Source: Amoebidium appalachense (taxonomy: Eukaryota > Ichthyosporea). Taken from it: a stretch of DNA of 64,000 nt. A program made the position numbers and the translations under genes. The notes under the pieces are model-generated. The model did not search any database, was not told the DNA's origin, and saw only the letters and a list, made by a program, of their open reading frames with translations. Positions within the stretch are counted from its first letter, which is position 1. The number at the start of each line of letters is the position of its first letter. The stretch lies in contig CAVNZM010000018.1 in NCBI GenBank assembly GCA_963693365.1, positions 1,054,001 to 1,118,000 of the forward strand, given 5' to 3'. Shown one piece after another: positions 12,069 through 29,600 of the stretch.

Positions 12069-12101
<33 letters not shown>

Positions 12102-12142
12102 ATCTCTCTCACCCACTCCTCCCACCCCCTTTCTCACCTTCC
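11666..12142. other. Non-coding stretch
   Basis: Unique sequence to about 12069, then a run of about 30 C, then C/T-rich sequence. No exon supported. Confidence 0.5.
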
Positions 12143-12455
12143 TCCTGTATATGTACAGCTTGTTGGTCCTGAGCCTTAGCAACACTTTGCCACAGGCATT
12201 GACTGGAACTTTTTCATGGGCACCCCACCAACACGCAGCCAAACACATGCAAAAGAAGTTTTTAGGTCCACGATGGTAGAAAGATCTTTGGCAAACCAGC
12301 CACCTGTTTGCGTCCTACTGCTGTTTTCACCTTGCCACTGCATGAAAGCCTGATGCAGAAAGCACATGACATCCATAGCCACTATCTTCTCATTTATATC
12401 TGTACGTTCTGTTTGCTCCAAACCCAGTCGATAAAAGGTGTATTGCCGATGATGA
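12143..12455 (-). pseudogene. Possible degenerate XPG/EXO1-like N-domain relic
   Basis: One minus frame reads ERTDINEKIVAMDVMCFLHQAF and, about 40 residues on, WLRVGGVPMKKFQ before a stop. Order and spacing recall the XPG N-domain pattern (G-K-x-[IV]-A-[VI]-D-x-x-x-[WF]-L-H, then V-[FL]-D-G-x-x-x-P-x-K). The first Asp is present; the FDG Asp is not. A second overlapping frame ends at a good donor (RRK|GTGAGA at 12143). The match is by eye and short. It could be a decayed element-borne nuclease or chance. Confidence 0.25.
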
Positions 12456-12999
12456 ATTGTTTCGACTAGATCTTATCTATCTTATGAACTACCTCACTAA
12501 CTATGTCCCTTTGGTAGCAACTGTTGAACGCATAGACAAACATATAAAAGTGTCTCAGGGTCCCCGTCCGAGTATGTGTTCGCTTTGTGCTGTTCTGGTT
12601 ACTACGGGCTCTTACTAGTGACCTAGTATATAACAAACGCAAAACCTTTTTTCGCTCGCACTTCTGCCTGGGAGAAACAGGCTTCAAGCGGAAAGCTGCT
12701 AACAAGGCAGATTTCGGGACCAATCGAGTGTTTGCGCAATCACGCTGATCTCTATTCCACGTGTTCATTTCGCCAGGTTCGGCTGGCTGGATCTCTCTAG
12801 AGCGAAGCAAACACATTGAGATTCTCAATTAGTAAATCTAAATTCGTCTATAACCAACACAAGTACACACACACTTACAACCTACAGGGGGTGCAAGTTC
12901 AGAAACAGATTATTGTGGAAGGCCTAACAGGCACACGCGCCGTATCTACACCCACACACATACGCACTCGTAGCCTGTGTGACAGCTGAAACCATCACC
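12456..12999. other. Region upstream of TIMM10
   Basis: A minus-strand frame at 12466-12828 (120 codons) is open but unrecognised. 12830-12999 immediately precedes the TIMM10 start and should contain its promoter and 5' UTR; I see no clear TATA or CCAAT box there. Confidence 0.4.
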
Positions 13000-13115
13000 A
13001 TGAACAACCTTGCGCTTATCGAGCAGGAGATGCAGATCGATGCCCTGACCGGCATGTTCAACAAGTGAGTGGCCAGGGGGGAGGGGGGAGGGAGGAGGGT
13101 ATAAGGAAAGGGCTT

Positions 13116-13191
<76 letters not shown>

Positions 13192-13466
13192 GGTGTGGGT
13201 GTGGGTGTGTGGGTGGGTGTGTGGGTGTGTGTAGGGGGTGGGTGGGTGGTGGTGGTGGTGGTGGTGAGGGTTAGGGAGGGGGTGGGGTGGGGTGGGGGGG
13301 CAGTGGGGGGGGGGGGATAGGCTTACTGAGAACGGTGAGAGGGTTGGGCTGGGTGAGGAAGGGAGTAGGAGGGAAGAGAGTGGTCGGCGGAAGAGGGAAC
13401 GGACGGTGGTGCTGCAGTGGGCATATGGGGGGGAGGAGAGGAGAGGGAGGGAGGGAGGGGCAGGAT

Positions 13467-13525
<59 letters not shown>

Positions 13526-14436
13526 GGGGGTGGTTGGGTGTGGGGGGAGGGGGGGGGGGGACTTGAAGAGAGTTATGTGAGGCATGGATAGTGAGGCAAG
13601 TGAATCGGTGCTGGCAGCAATAACCCACGTGCAACATGTGTAGCCGTGTGTGCCGTGCTATGTGCTTGCATAGTTGATTTTTAGGCAAAACCTTGCTTGG
13701 TTTCTTGCTTGCGTGGCGTGTGGTGTCTGCTAGTGTGCATGTGCCTGGTGTATGCCCATTCGCCTGTGCTTGTGCCTGTGTGAGCGAGGGGGGACTCTTT
13801 TCCTTGTGTACTTTGTGTCTATAGCGGCTCTGTTATGGGGTACGTCTGTTGCTTGGCTGGAAGCACGTGGTGCCTGTACGTGGCTGGCTGGCTAATCCGT
13901 GTGGGTTGGGGTCAAGGAGGGGCACGTGATTAGAGGACGGGTGTGTGTGGCTGTGGCTGTGTGTGTGTGATCCATGTGCTCCTGCCTCTGTGTGTGCTCG
14001 AAGGTGGAGAGTGGAATGATAGATGAGACAGTGTCAGTTATGGTTGTTTTTGTCGTGTTTTTGGTGTCTGTATGGGAGAGGTGTGTGTATGGTGTGTGGG
14101 CCTCGGGTGGTGGTGGTGGGTGGGGGGGTGGGAGGGTGGGAGGGTGGGTATGGAAGGAGGGGGGAGGGGGGAGGCGGACGGGGAGAGCAGCGGGTGGATG
14201 GTAAGGTAGTGGTTGCCTACCCTTGGCAGGGAGGTGGTCGAGGGCAAGTGAGTGTCATGGTCCTACCCGTTAAATTTTAGTGTTTGGGAAAAGGGATAGA
14301 AAAGAAAAAAGGTTGCTACTTGTGGCAGAGGGTGGCCTGTCAACAGCGGTTTGTGTGGGGCTGAGAGGGGGAGGGGGAGGGGTTTGGGGGGGGGGGGGGG
14401 GGCCGCTTTTTAATCTCTTCCTTTTTTGGGTTCGGG

Positions 14437-14475
<39 letters not shown>

Positions 14476-14971
14476 AATGGACCAAGAAAATGTTTTGGGA
14501 GGTGAAAGTGGGTGGAGTGTGTGCACAGGTACACAAACGTGGCTGCAGGCTAGGAAGGATGGGGGAAGGTGTGTGTGTGTGGGGGGTGGGGGAAAGTGAT
14601 GGGGAGGGTGTGCATGTTCGCAGGAGGCACACGAGGGGCCCGTGTGTGTGTGCGTGCGTGTGTGGCACACAAGGGACCTGCACCTGCATGTATGTCTCTG
14701 TGCCTGTGTGTGTGTGTGTGTGTGCGTGTGTGTGTGTACGTGTGTGTGTGCTCGTGGTCTCGCTGTGTATGTGTGCTGACTGTTTGGGTGCAGCCTTGTG
14801 GAGTCGTGCCAGAAGAAGTGCATCCCGGGCAAGTACGGGGACGGAGACCTGACCAAGGGGGAGAGTGTGTGCCTGGACAGGTGTGCAGCCAAGTTTGTGG
14901 AGACCACGGAGAAGGTCAGCATGCAGTTCCAGCAGATCATGCAGGCACAGGCACAGGCCATGCAGCAATAG
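13000..14971 (+). CDS. TIMM10: Mitochondrial import inner membrane translocase subunit Tim10
   Basis: Two exons, 13000-13064 and 14794-14971, joined at GT-AG in phase 2, give 80 residues, close to the usual ~90 for small Tims. The start MNNLALIEQ is the only in-frame ATG with the proper N-terminal helix. The twin CX3C motifs are visible (CQKKC and CLDRC, 16 residues apart), flanked by ALTGMFNNLVE and [14 protein letters not shown] as in Tim10 rather than Tim8, 9 or 13. Tim10 forms an intermembrane-space hexamer with Tim9 that chaperones carrier and beta-barrel precursors; the cysteines form two disulfides. The tail is Gln/Ala-rich (QAQAQAMQQ). The 1.7 kb intron is mostly (GT)n and G-rich sequence. 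The gene converges on TFB1M. Confidence 0.96.
13118..13530. repeat. (GT)n microsatellites in the TIMM10 intron
   Basis: (GT)n at 13118-13182 and 13467-13521, separated by GGGT-rich and G-rich sequence, all within TIMM10 intron 1. The rest of the intron (13570-14790) is GT- and G-rich with no exon seen. Confidence 0.95.
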
Positions 14972-15478
14972 CACGGCCATGCAAATACACACACACACAC
15001 ACACACGCACACACACACAGGCACAGGCACAGGCACAGGCACACACACACACATGCACAGATACCCACCTACTCTATGAATAGTATGGGTGACGGGCGCA
15101 AACATCACACTCACATACTGTATGGTTTAAGGGAGAGGCACACACATACAGATAAACATTCGTGAGAGTGCACACCCATCCACCCCAAGCCTTTGTATAC
15201 TATTGGGCATGAGCATTGCTAGTACGGCCGTGAACACGAGGTACCACAAAGGATATGCAACAGATTTCATGGGCACACAATAGTGTGATGGTATGCTATG
15301 CGGATTAAAGCACACCAGTAGGGCGCACAGATGAAACACAGGCAAAATGCTGGCCTACATGGTATGTCTGGGACATGACAGATGCACGTATTCTTTAATA
15401 ATTAAACAGCACACGGCACTGGGGGCCAGCCACCTGAGTCTGCAAGTGTGGTTAAAGAAACTGGGTGATTCATCACGG
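14972..15478. other. TIMM10 3' flank
   Basis: (CA)n at 14986-15050 follows the stop. Then comes unique sequence with no ORF of interest. ATTAAA-type motifs at about 15304 and 15396 are possible poly(A) signals. Confidence 0.45.
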
Positions 15479-15611
15479 TTAAAGAAACTGAGTATCCAAT
15501 GCCTTGATGGTCCCGTTAAAGGCATCCGGCAGGGCCCATGTTGGGTCCAGGCCGAGGGCCTGTTCGGTCAGGGGGAGCACAGGGCTGGGGGGTTTCATGG
15601 TGGGGGTGTCT
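15479..15611 (-). CDS. Candidate C-terminal exon, gene uncertain
   Basis: The minus frame reads PPSPVLPLTEQALGLDPTWA then LPDAFNGTIKALDTQFL and a stop at 15479. It is unique, protein-like sequence after a plausible acceptor. It could be the last exon of TFB1M or of an undetected gene; it does not resemble the usual TFB1M C-terminus. Confidence 0.35.
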
Positions 15612-15756
15612 GCATGTGCGCATGTGCTAGTGCCTCCACCTGGGGTGGGAGGGGGGGGCGTTAGCAGGCAGGAAGTGCACGCGCACACATGGTTGTTCAT
15701 AGCCAGCCCACGGCCTATCTCCTAACACCGGCACATCTCCTATTGCACGTGCACAC

Positions 15757-15843
15757 CCCTTTCTCTTGCGTGAAGCACTCATTCTCCTCCACTGGGCACA
15801 CTGGCTGTGCAAGCCAAGTATGGACGTGGTGGGTGAGGTGCAG
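15757..15843 (-). CDS. Candidate exon 9 of TFB1M
   Basis: 87 nt from CAG|CTG at 15843 to GGG|GTGTGC at 15757, phase 0 at both ends, reading LHLTHHVHTWLAQPV and ending TQEKG. The phase fits the end of TFB1M exon 8. Similarity to the family's C-terminal helix is weak. A competing acceptor about 20 bp upstream would give a different frame ending at a nearby stop. Confidence 0.3.
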
Positions 15844-15869
15844 CTGCATGGGCACCATGCGTGGTCTGG

Positions 15870-15909
15870 GTGGCCTGTGCATGTGCATGTGCATGTGCAT
15901 GTGCCTGGG

Positions 15910-15955
<46 letters not shown>

Positions 15956-16296
15956 TTCCTGTGCCTGCAGCTGTGTGTGCCTGTGCCCGTTCTTGTGTTT
16001 CCCTTCATGCTGTGCCTGCTTTGCCTGTGCCTGTGCTTGTGTGCCCATGCCCCTGCCTGTGTGTACCTGATGCACGTGCCTGTGTGTGCCTGTGCCTGTA
16101 CACGTGTGTGCCTGTACCCGTGCGTGTGTGCCTTTGCCTGTGTGTGCCCGTGCCTGTGCCTGTCCCTGCCCCTGCGCCGGTGCATGTGCATGCATGCATG
16201 TGTTTGCCTGTCTGTGCCCGTGTCTGTGCCTGTGTGTGTGCCCGTGCCTATGCCTGTGTGTTTGCCCGTCATGATGTGCATGTACCTGTACCTGTA

Positions 16297-16369
<73 letters not shown>

Positions 16370-16440
16370 ATAGGCATGTGCCTGTGCCTGTGCATGTGTG
16401 TGCCTGTGCCTGTGCCTGTGTGTGCCTGTGCATAGCACGT
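15870..16440. repeat. Degenerate CCTGTG hexamer satellite
   Basis: Mostly repeats of CCTGTG and CATGTG with an embedded (GT)n at 15913-15950. The purest stretch is 16288-16370. It translates as alternating Cys/Val/Pro in every frame and is non-coding, lying in TFB1M intron 8. Confidence 0.9.
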
Positions 16441-16442
16441 GC

Positions 16443-23426
<6,984 letters not shown>

Positions 23427-24005
23427 GGTGCCTGCTGCTGTACGTGTATATGTGCCTGTGGCAGTGCTTGTGCGTGCACACAGTCTATCAATGCTACTGA
23501 TATTGGCCCGCTGAAGGCTGGCAGCCTGGCCTGTCGTGCTTGTGCCTACACCTGCCCTAGGTTTAGAAAACAAATGTGTCTAGCTGTCGCAACACCTCTT
23601 TTTCAGTGAAGGAATGCCACGTAATGTCGCTTCAGTATGCAGAAGGGCTCCGGACGCTTCGTGAAATCAAGAGAAAACCATCAGAACTACCTCAGAAGTT
23701 TAGAAGCTTAGCACACTACATAGTACTGTGGGTGGGGCACTGTGCTAGATGTTGTGGTGTGTGCCACTGGCAGCCTCCGACTCCGCTGGTTCCCAAACCA
23801 CGAGCTTGGGGGATTTAGTGAACCAATTAGCAATCAGCTTCGCACATTTCTGTTTGCGCAACCACCTATTTATAGTAATTGTGCGTGAACGACGCAAGTC
23901 ACCGCCTTTAGTGTTCACTCGTGCTATCATCCTGACGGCTATGTAGGCACAGAGTAGGGGTGGAGTAATTGCACAGGCAGCACGTATGCGGGTGGGCGGG
24001 GCAGG
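23427..24005. promoter_or_regulatory. Shared promoter region of the TFB1M / ARL2 pair
   Basis: The two start codons face away from each other with 579 bp between them, so this interval must hold both 5' UTRs and promoters. It is unique sequence with CCAAT near 23822, a GGTGGGGC motif near 23731 and an AT-rich TATTTATAG near 23866. Shared use is inferred from geometry. Confidence 0.65.
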
Positions 24006-24713
24006 ATGGGCCTGCTGACTATCCTCAAGAAGGTGCACAGGAAGGAGAGAGAGGTGCGCCTGCTGATGCTGTATCCTGCCTGTATGCGTGCCTGTGCCTG
24101 TGCTTGTGTCCGCACACCCCTGTCTGGGCCTGTTCATTTGGAAGGGGTGTGGGTGGGGGAAGGGGGGGGGGAGGAATTGGGGCGAGGGGGGAGGGGAAGA
24201 GGTTAAATGCTTGGATTTATCCAGCAACGCCTCGTTTTTGATTCCCTTGCATGAGCGTGCAGGCAGAACATTGCAGCGCTGGCACCTTCACGATTGTTTT
24301 CAAAGCAAACACCCTGCCTGCTTTCCTGCCTGCCCTATGCACTGTCCCGTGTACTCCTTAACTCCTACAGGGGGCTAGATAATGCCGGCAAGACGACCAT
24401 AGTCAAGAAGTTCAATGGGGAGGACATCAGCACAATATCTCCCACCCTCGGCTTCAACATAAAGACCTTCGAATTTATGGGGTAAGTGCTTATAAGCAGA
24501 GGTTGGAGGGGAGGGGGGGGGGGGGAGGGGGGGGGGGGGGGGGGGGAGCGGGAGACAATTTTGGAGAAACCTGTGAGGGGTGAGGGGTGTAGGGGGATGT
24601 GGTGCAGGGCATGTGTGGGTGGAGATAGCACATCGACGGTCCTGTATGCCTCTGGTTGGGTGGTTGTCGGGAAGATGTCCTTGTGTAGTGTGTGTGTGTG
24701 TGTGACTTGCTTT

Positions 24714-24744
<31 letters not shown>

Positions 24745-24928
24745 GGGGGGGAGGTGGGGGGAAATGTATGGGTTATGTGCGTGCGTTTTTGCCTGCGTGT
24801 GTGCTCCAGTGCGTGGATGGGTAAATTTCGGTGTATGTGTCAGTAATGGGGCGGGTGCGCCTGAATGTATGTAGTATGTACCAGGCCTAACTCTGTTGTA
24901 CTCTGTATGTGTTGGCATACCCACACGC

Positions 24929-24965
<37 letters not shown>

Positions 24966-25408
24966 TGTGTGTCTGTGTGTGCATGTGTATGCAGGTACAA
25001 GCTCAACATCTGGGACGTGGGGGGTCAAAAGAGTCTACGGTCGTATTGGCGCAACTACTTTGAGTCTACTGACGGTTTGGTGTGTGGCCCCTCCGTGTGT
25101 GTGTGTGTGTGTGGGAGGGGGGGGGGGGGGGGAGGGGGGGGGGGAGGGGGGAGGGGGGGGGGGGGAGGGGGGAGGGGGGGGGGGGGCGGAGAAGAAGATA
25201 GGATCGATCGAGAGAGGGGGGGGAAGGGGGGGGGGGGGGGGGGGGGGGGGGGAATCATTGGGCAAGTAAGTAGTGGGAGGCACCAGATTATGGTACTGCA
25301 TGGAGACTGTGCGGATTTAGGGAGTGAAGGGTGTTCTATAAGTTTCAAGGGTTAGCAATATAGGATTCAGAAGGAGGGAGTGCCGGGGAAAGGGGGGAGG
25401 GTGTGTGT

Positions 25409-25440
<32 letters not shown>

Positions 25441-28094
25441 GTTAACTGTTCAGAGCCTGAGTGTTTGTGGCTGCAGGTGTGGGTGGTGGACAGTGCGGAC
25501 AGGGCAAGGCTGGGTGACTGCAGAGAGGAACTGCATGCCCTGCTGAGGGAGGAGGTGGGGGCAGACATGCACATGCTTTTTCACGTGCATACACATGCAG
25601 GCACAGACAGGCACATACAGGCACGGGCACGTACAGGCACATACATGCAGGCACATGCAGGCACATCCATGCAGGGACAGACAGGCACATACATGCAGGC
25701 ATAGGCACAGACAGGCGCACAAATGCAGGCACAGACAGGCACATACATGCAGGCATAGGCACAGACAGGCGTACAAATGCAGGCACAGACAGGCACATAC
25801 ATGCAGGCATAGGCACAAACAGGCGCACAAATGCAGGCACAGACAGGTACATACATGCAGGCACACACATGCACACACAGGCACCTACAGGTGCAGGCAT
25901 AGGCACATGCAGGCACAGACATAGGCACAGGCACAGGCAGGCACATAGGCATCCAGGCATAATACACAGATTCATAAGCACCACGTGCAGGTTTACGGGC
26001 ACACATGCACACAGGATACACAACTACGCACACACAGGCGCAAGCACACTGCATGCAGATGCACAAAGGTATGCAGGCAGATTTACATACTGACAGAAAT
26101 GTACAATCACGAAGACACACACACACACGTGTGCAGACACACGTGCACACACACACATGCCTCTCCACATGTGTCCACATGCATTTGGTTGTACCTCTGG
26201 TGGGTTGTGGAACCGCCTGTTGTGTCCGATCTGTTCTTCCTAAGTAGTCATTCTGCTGCAGCCTCCCCCCCCCCCCCCCCCCCCCCGTTTTTTTTTTTTG
26301 GTGATTGTCGTTTTTTCTGGTTTTTGTATTTATTTGACGTTTTGTCTTCTTTTGAGTTTATCGCTTCCATAAATCCAACCCTCTAATGCACACATTTCCC
26401 CCCCCCCCCCCTCCCCTTCCCCCTCCCTCCCTTCCCAACACAAAACTGTGTTCGTGGAGTCGCCCTACCACCTTCTCCCGCCTGTTCATGTTGGCCTGCT
26501 TGGCTCCTGGATTTCCAAGTTGGTTTTTGCACCTTTAGTGTTTGTGCATGCATGTGTGTCTGCACACGTGTATACACTTGGAGGGGTGCAGGCACACACG
26601 TGCATGGTGGGTGGTTGTGCATGCATATGGACGGATGCAGGCACACACGTGCATGGTGCGTGTTGGTGCTGACTGTTGCCATGCAGAGGCTGGCCGGGGC
26701 ATCCCTGCTGGTGTTTGCCAACAAGATGGACCTGCCTGGTGCCCTGAGTCTAGACGACATCAGCCAGGTGCGTCGTGCTAAAGACTGCATGTACACAAGT
26801 ATGAAAGTAATGCTATTAGGCCATGCATGTACACTAATAGAACAATAATAAGATTCGACCATGCGCACACAAAAAGGTAACGATAATTTATTGCGGCCCT
26901 GCATGCCACACTTCCACAAAAGGATATTTTACCAGGCATGTACACTGACATTAGACCATGTATGCATGCACACCAACACAGTGATATCGGTATATCGTGC
27001 ATGCACACCAATGTTAGACTATGCATGCATGGTGTATGCATGCTAGGCCATGCATGCACGCACAGTAGACCCCCTCCCCCTCCCCCCCCCCTCCCCTCCC
27101 CCCTTCCTTTCTACTCTGATATTCCGCCACGGTCTCCTTCCACCCTTGTTACTTGCAGCTGTGCACTTCCCCCCCTCCCCCCTCCCTCTCTCCCCCCTTC
27201 CCCTTAGGCCTTCCCTGAGAATGGGCTCTGCTTCTCATGCATACTCTTTTTGTGCGGTTTGCACTTTGCATTGTGTTGTCCGTTATGAGTGTATGCTTCC
27301 TACTCAATAACACATTCTAACTCCCCCCCCCCCCCCTGAGGATGGGCTCTGCTTATGACGCATACTGTGCACATGGCTGATGTTGCATACTTGAATGTTT
27401 GCCTTTGCATGTGTCCTGCACCATGCTTCTCGTCGTGTATGCGTACTTTGTACCGTGTTCCGCATTCAAAACCCCCCCAGTCTTCTTTCAGAGGTGTCCT
27501 TTCAGGACAGACCACTGTGTGGAGACCGCTTTACTTCCATGCAACCGGGCATGGTTGCTCTGTGTCGTGCATCTGTAAGCACATACACATTTTTCGCTGC
27601 ACTGCATTAGTTTGCACACACATCTTCACCGTTTTGCTCACCTTGCTTGCATAAGCAACCCTGCTCGTCTTTGATCAAGACGGGTTGACCCGCCCAAGCT
27701 CAGTTGATGCTGCTGTCTGAGTTGGAGTGTCGTATATACGCGGGCTAAGGGGTCGAAACTCAGACGCAATTGATGACTTGGGTCCTCCCTGAGGATGGGC
27801 TCTGCTTATGACGCATACTGTGCACATGGCTGATGTTGCATACTTGAATGTTTGCCTTTGCATGTGTCCTGCACCATGCTTCTCGTCGTGTATGCGTACT
27901 TTGTACCGTGTTCCGCATTCAAACCCCCCCCCCCCCCCCCCCCCCCCCCTCCCCTGCAGGCTCTGGGACTTGAGAGCATAGTGAGCCACACGTGGCAGGT
28001 GATTGGCTGCAGTGCCGTGACCGGCAGCCAATTGCTGGAGGGCATGCAGTGGCTGGTGCAGGACGTGGCCCAGCGCACCCTCATGCACACGTAG
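24006..28094 (+). CDS. ARL2: ADP-ribosylation factor-like protein 2
   Basis: Six exons, 24006-24070, 24371-24481, 24995-25079, 25477-25554, 26687-26767 and 27960-28094, total 555 nt and 184 residues, the length of animal ARL2. All junctions are GT-AG with matching phase. Start MGLLTILKK keeps the Gly2 position; ARL2 is generally held not to be myristoylated. G-motifs: GLDNAGKTT (P-loop), STISPTLGF (switch I Thr), [10 protein letters not shown] (switch II), ANKMDLPG (N-K-x-D) and CSAVTG (base contact). ARL2 is a small GTPase that works with tubulin cofactor D in tubulin folding, releases lipidated cargo from PDE6D/UNC119, and acts in mitochondria. ELMOD proteins are its GAPs. The terminal codons LMHT lie inside a tandem repeat that continues past the stop. 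Confidence 0.98.
24511..25440. repeat. G-homopolymer clusters in ARL2 introns 2-3
   Basis: G-runs of about 17-30 nt at 24528-24546, 24725-24750, 25120-25186, 25227-25251 and 25411-25437, plus (GT)n at 24938-24980. They lie on the coding strand and could form G-quadruplexes in the pre-mRNA. Confidence 0.85.
25570..25960. repeat. GGCACA-rich minisatellite in ARL2 intron 4
   Basis: Irregular units built from ATGCAGGCACAGACAGGCAC and GGCATAGGCACA variants begin about 25 bp after the exon 4 donor. The purest units are at 25680-25860. Confidence 0.88.
27336..27471 (+). repeat. 136-bp dispersed repeat, copy 3
   Basis: Identical to 27789-27924. Begins CTGAGGATGGGCTCTGC and ends GTTCCGCATTCAAA, followed in both cases by a C-run. 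Its 3' part matches the inverted copies at 1705 and 4045. It lies in ARL2 intron 5. A further partial start (GAGAATGGGCTCTGC) lies near 27217. Confidence 0.88.
27789..27924 (+). repeat. 136-bp dispersed repeat, copy 4
   Basis: Exact copy of 27336-27471. The C-run after it (27924-27949) forms the pyrimidine tract in front of ARL2 exon 6, so the element appears to supply that exon's 3' splice signal. Confidence 0.88.
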
Positions 28095-28240
28095 CTACAT
28101 TTGGCATATTGGTCTATTTATAGCACTCTCATGCGCATGTAGCTATAGTTGGCTCCATGACCTATTTATAGCACCCTCATGCACACGTAGCTATATTTGG
28201 CTCCATGACCTATTTATAGCACCCTCGTGCACACGTAGCC
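28076..28240 (+). repeat. 48-bp tandem repeat containing the ARL2 stop codon
   Basis: Units start at 28076, 28124, 28172 and 28220 (last partial) with consensus CACCCTCATGCACACGTAGC then TATATTTGGC and CCATGACCTATTTATAG. The first unit includes the last codons and TAG of ARL2; later units lie in the 3' UTR or flank and repeat the same stop context. Confidence 0.92.
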
Positions 28241-28431
28241 ATGGCCTATGTCTGGCATATAGACACGCATGGAGTAGGTATGCTATGTGCTATGTGGCAC
28301 ACACTAAAGTAGAGGTGAGGAAAGCGAATAGGCCTATGGAAGTACTCGGATCGTTTTTTGGGTCCTTTGTCTGTGTGGTGCTTTGTTCCTATTCGTTTAT
28401 TTATTTTGTTGTCGTATTTTTTTTTTTTTTT

Positions 28432-28481
<50 letters not shown>

Positions 28482-28630
28482 GATTTGTAGATATCTCTAA
28501 AGCTAATCTGTTTGCTCTATCTCGCGCACGAAGGTGAATTGATGAATGTGTGCACGGCCCACTGGCTGGGCCCTGTACAGCCATGACACTGCTGGCCGGT
28601 CTGGTCTCATGCACACCGGGAGGGGGGCGG

Positions 28631-28669
<39 letters not shown>

Positions 28670-28705
28670 TCTATACCATGCCGGAACTAACAAGTTATCA
28701 GAGCA
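28241..28705. other. ARL2 3' flank
   Basis: Unique sequence, then a T-run and G-run at 28419-28479 and another G-run at 28638-28668. No gene seen. Confidence 0.5.
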
Positions 28706-28813
28706 CGCACACAATCTCTCTCTCTCGCTCTCTCTCTCTAGATCTCTAGATCTCTTTCTCTAGATCTCTCTCTCTCTCTCTCTCTGTCTGTCTGTCTCTA
28801 GATCTCTCTCTAG

Positions 28814-28877
<64 letters not shown>

Positions 28878-28892
28878 GATCTCTAGATCTCT

Positions 28893-28948
<56 letters not shown>

Positions 28949-29029
28949 GATCTCTCTCTCTCTGTCTGTCTCTCTCTCTCTCTCTCTCTAGATCTCTCTC
29001 TCTAGATCTCTCTCTCTCTCTCTCTCTCT

Positions 29030-29066
<37 letters not shown>

Positions 29067-29099
29067 CCCCTCTCTCTCTCTCTCTCTCTAGATCTCTCT

Positions 29100-29131
<32 letters not shown>

Positions 29132-29181
29132 AGATTCTCTCTCTCTCTCTCTCTCTCTCTAGATCTCTCTCTGTCTGTCTG

Positions 29182-29248
<67 letters not shown>

Positions 29249-29332
29249 GTCTGTCTGTCTGTCTGTCTGCCTCTAGATCTCTCTCTCTCTAGATCTCTCT
29301 CTGTCTCTCTCTCTCTAGATCTCTCTCTCTCT

Positions 29333-29369
<37 letters not shown>

Positions 29370-29377
29370 GATCTCTC

Positions 29378-29428
<51 letters not shown>

Positions 29429-29520
29429 GTCTGTCTCTAGATCTCTCTCTCTCTCTCTAGATCTCTCTCTAGATCTCTCTCTCTCTAGATCTCTCTAGAT
29501 CTCTCTCTCTCTCTCTCTAG

Positions 29521-29567
<47 letters not shown>

Positions 29568-29600
29568 CCCCCCCCCCCCCCCCTCTCTCTCTCCCCCCCC
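28706..29600. repeat. Compound (CT)n / TCTAGA satellite
   Basis: About 0.9 kb of CT dinucleotides punctuated by roughly twenty TCTAGATC motifs at irregular spacing, with GTCT and C-run variants (29567-29583). It lies between the convergent ARL2 and TBC1D20 genes. Confidence 0.96.

Noticed and set aside
23427-23573. N-terminal extension of TFB1M upstream of MQLPAMP
   Set aside because: The frame is open back to a TAG but contains no ATG, and family members start near this point.
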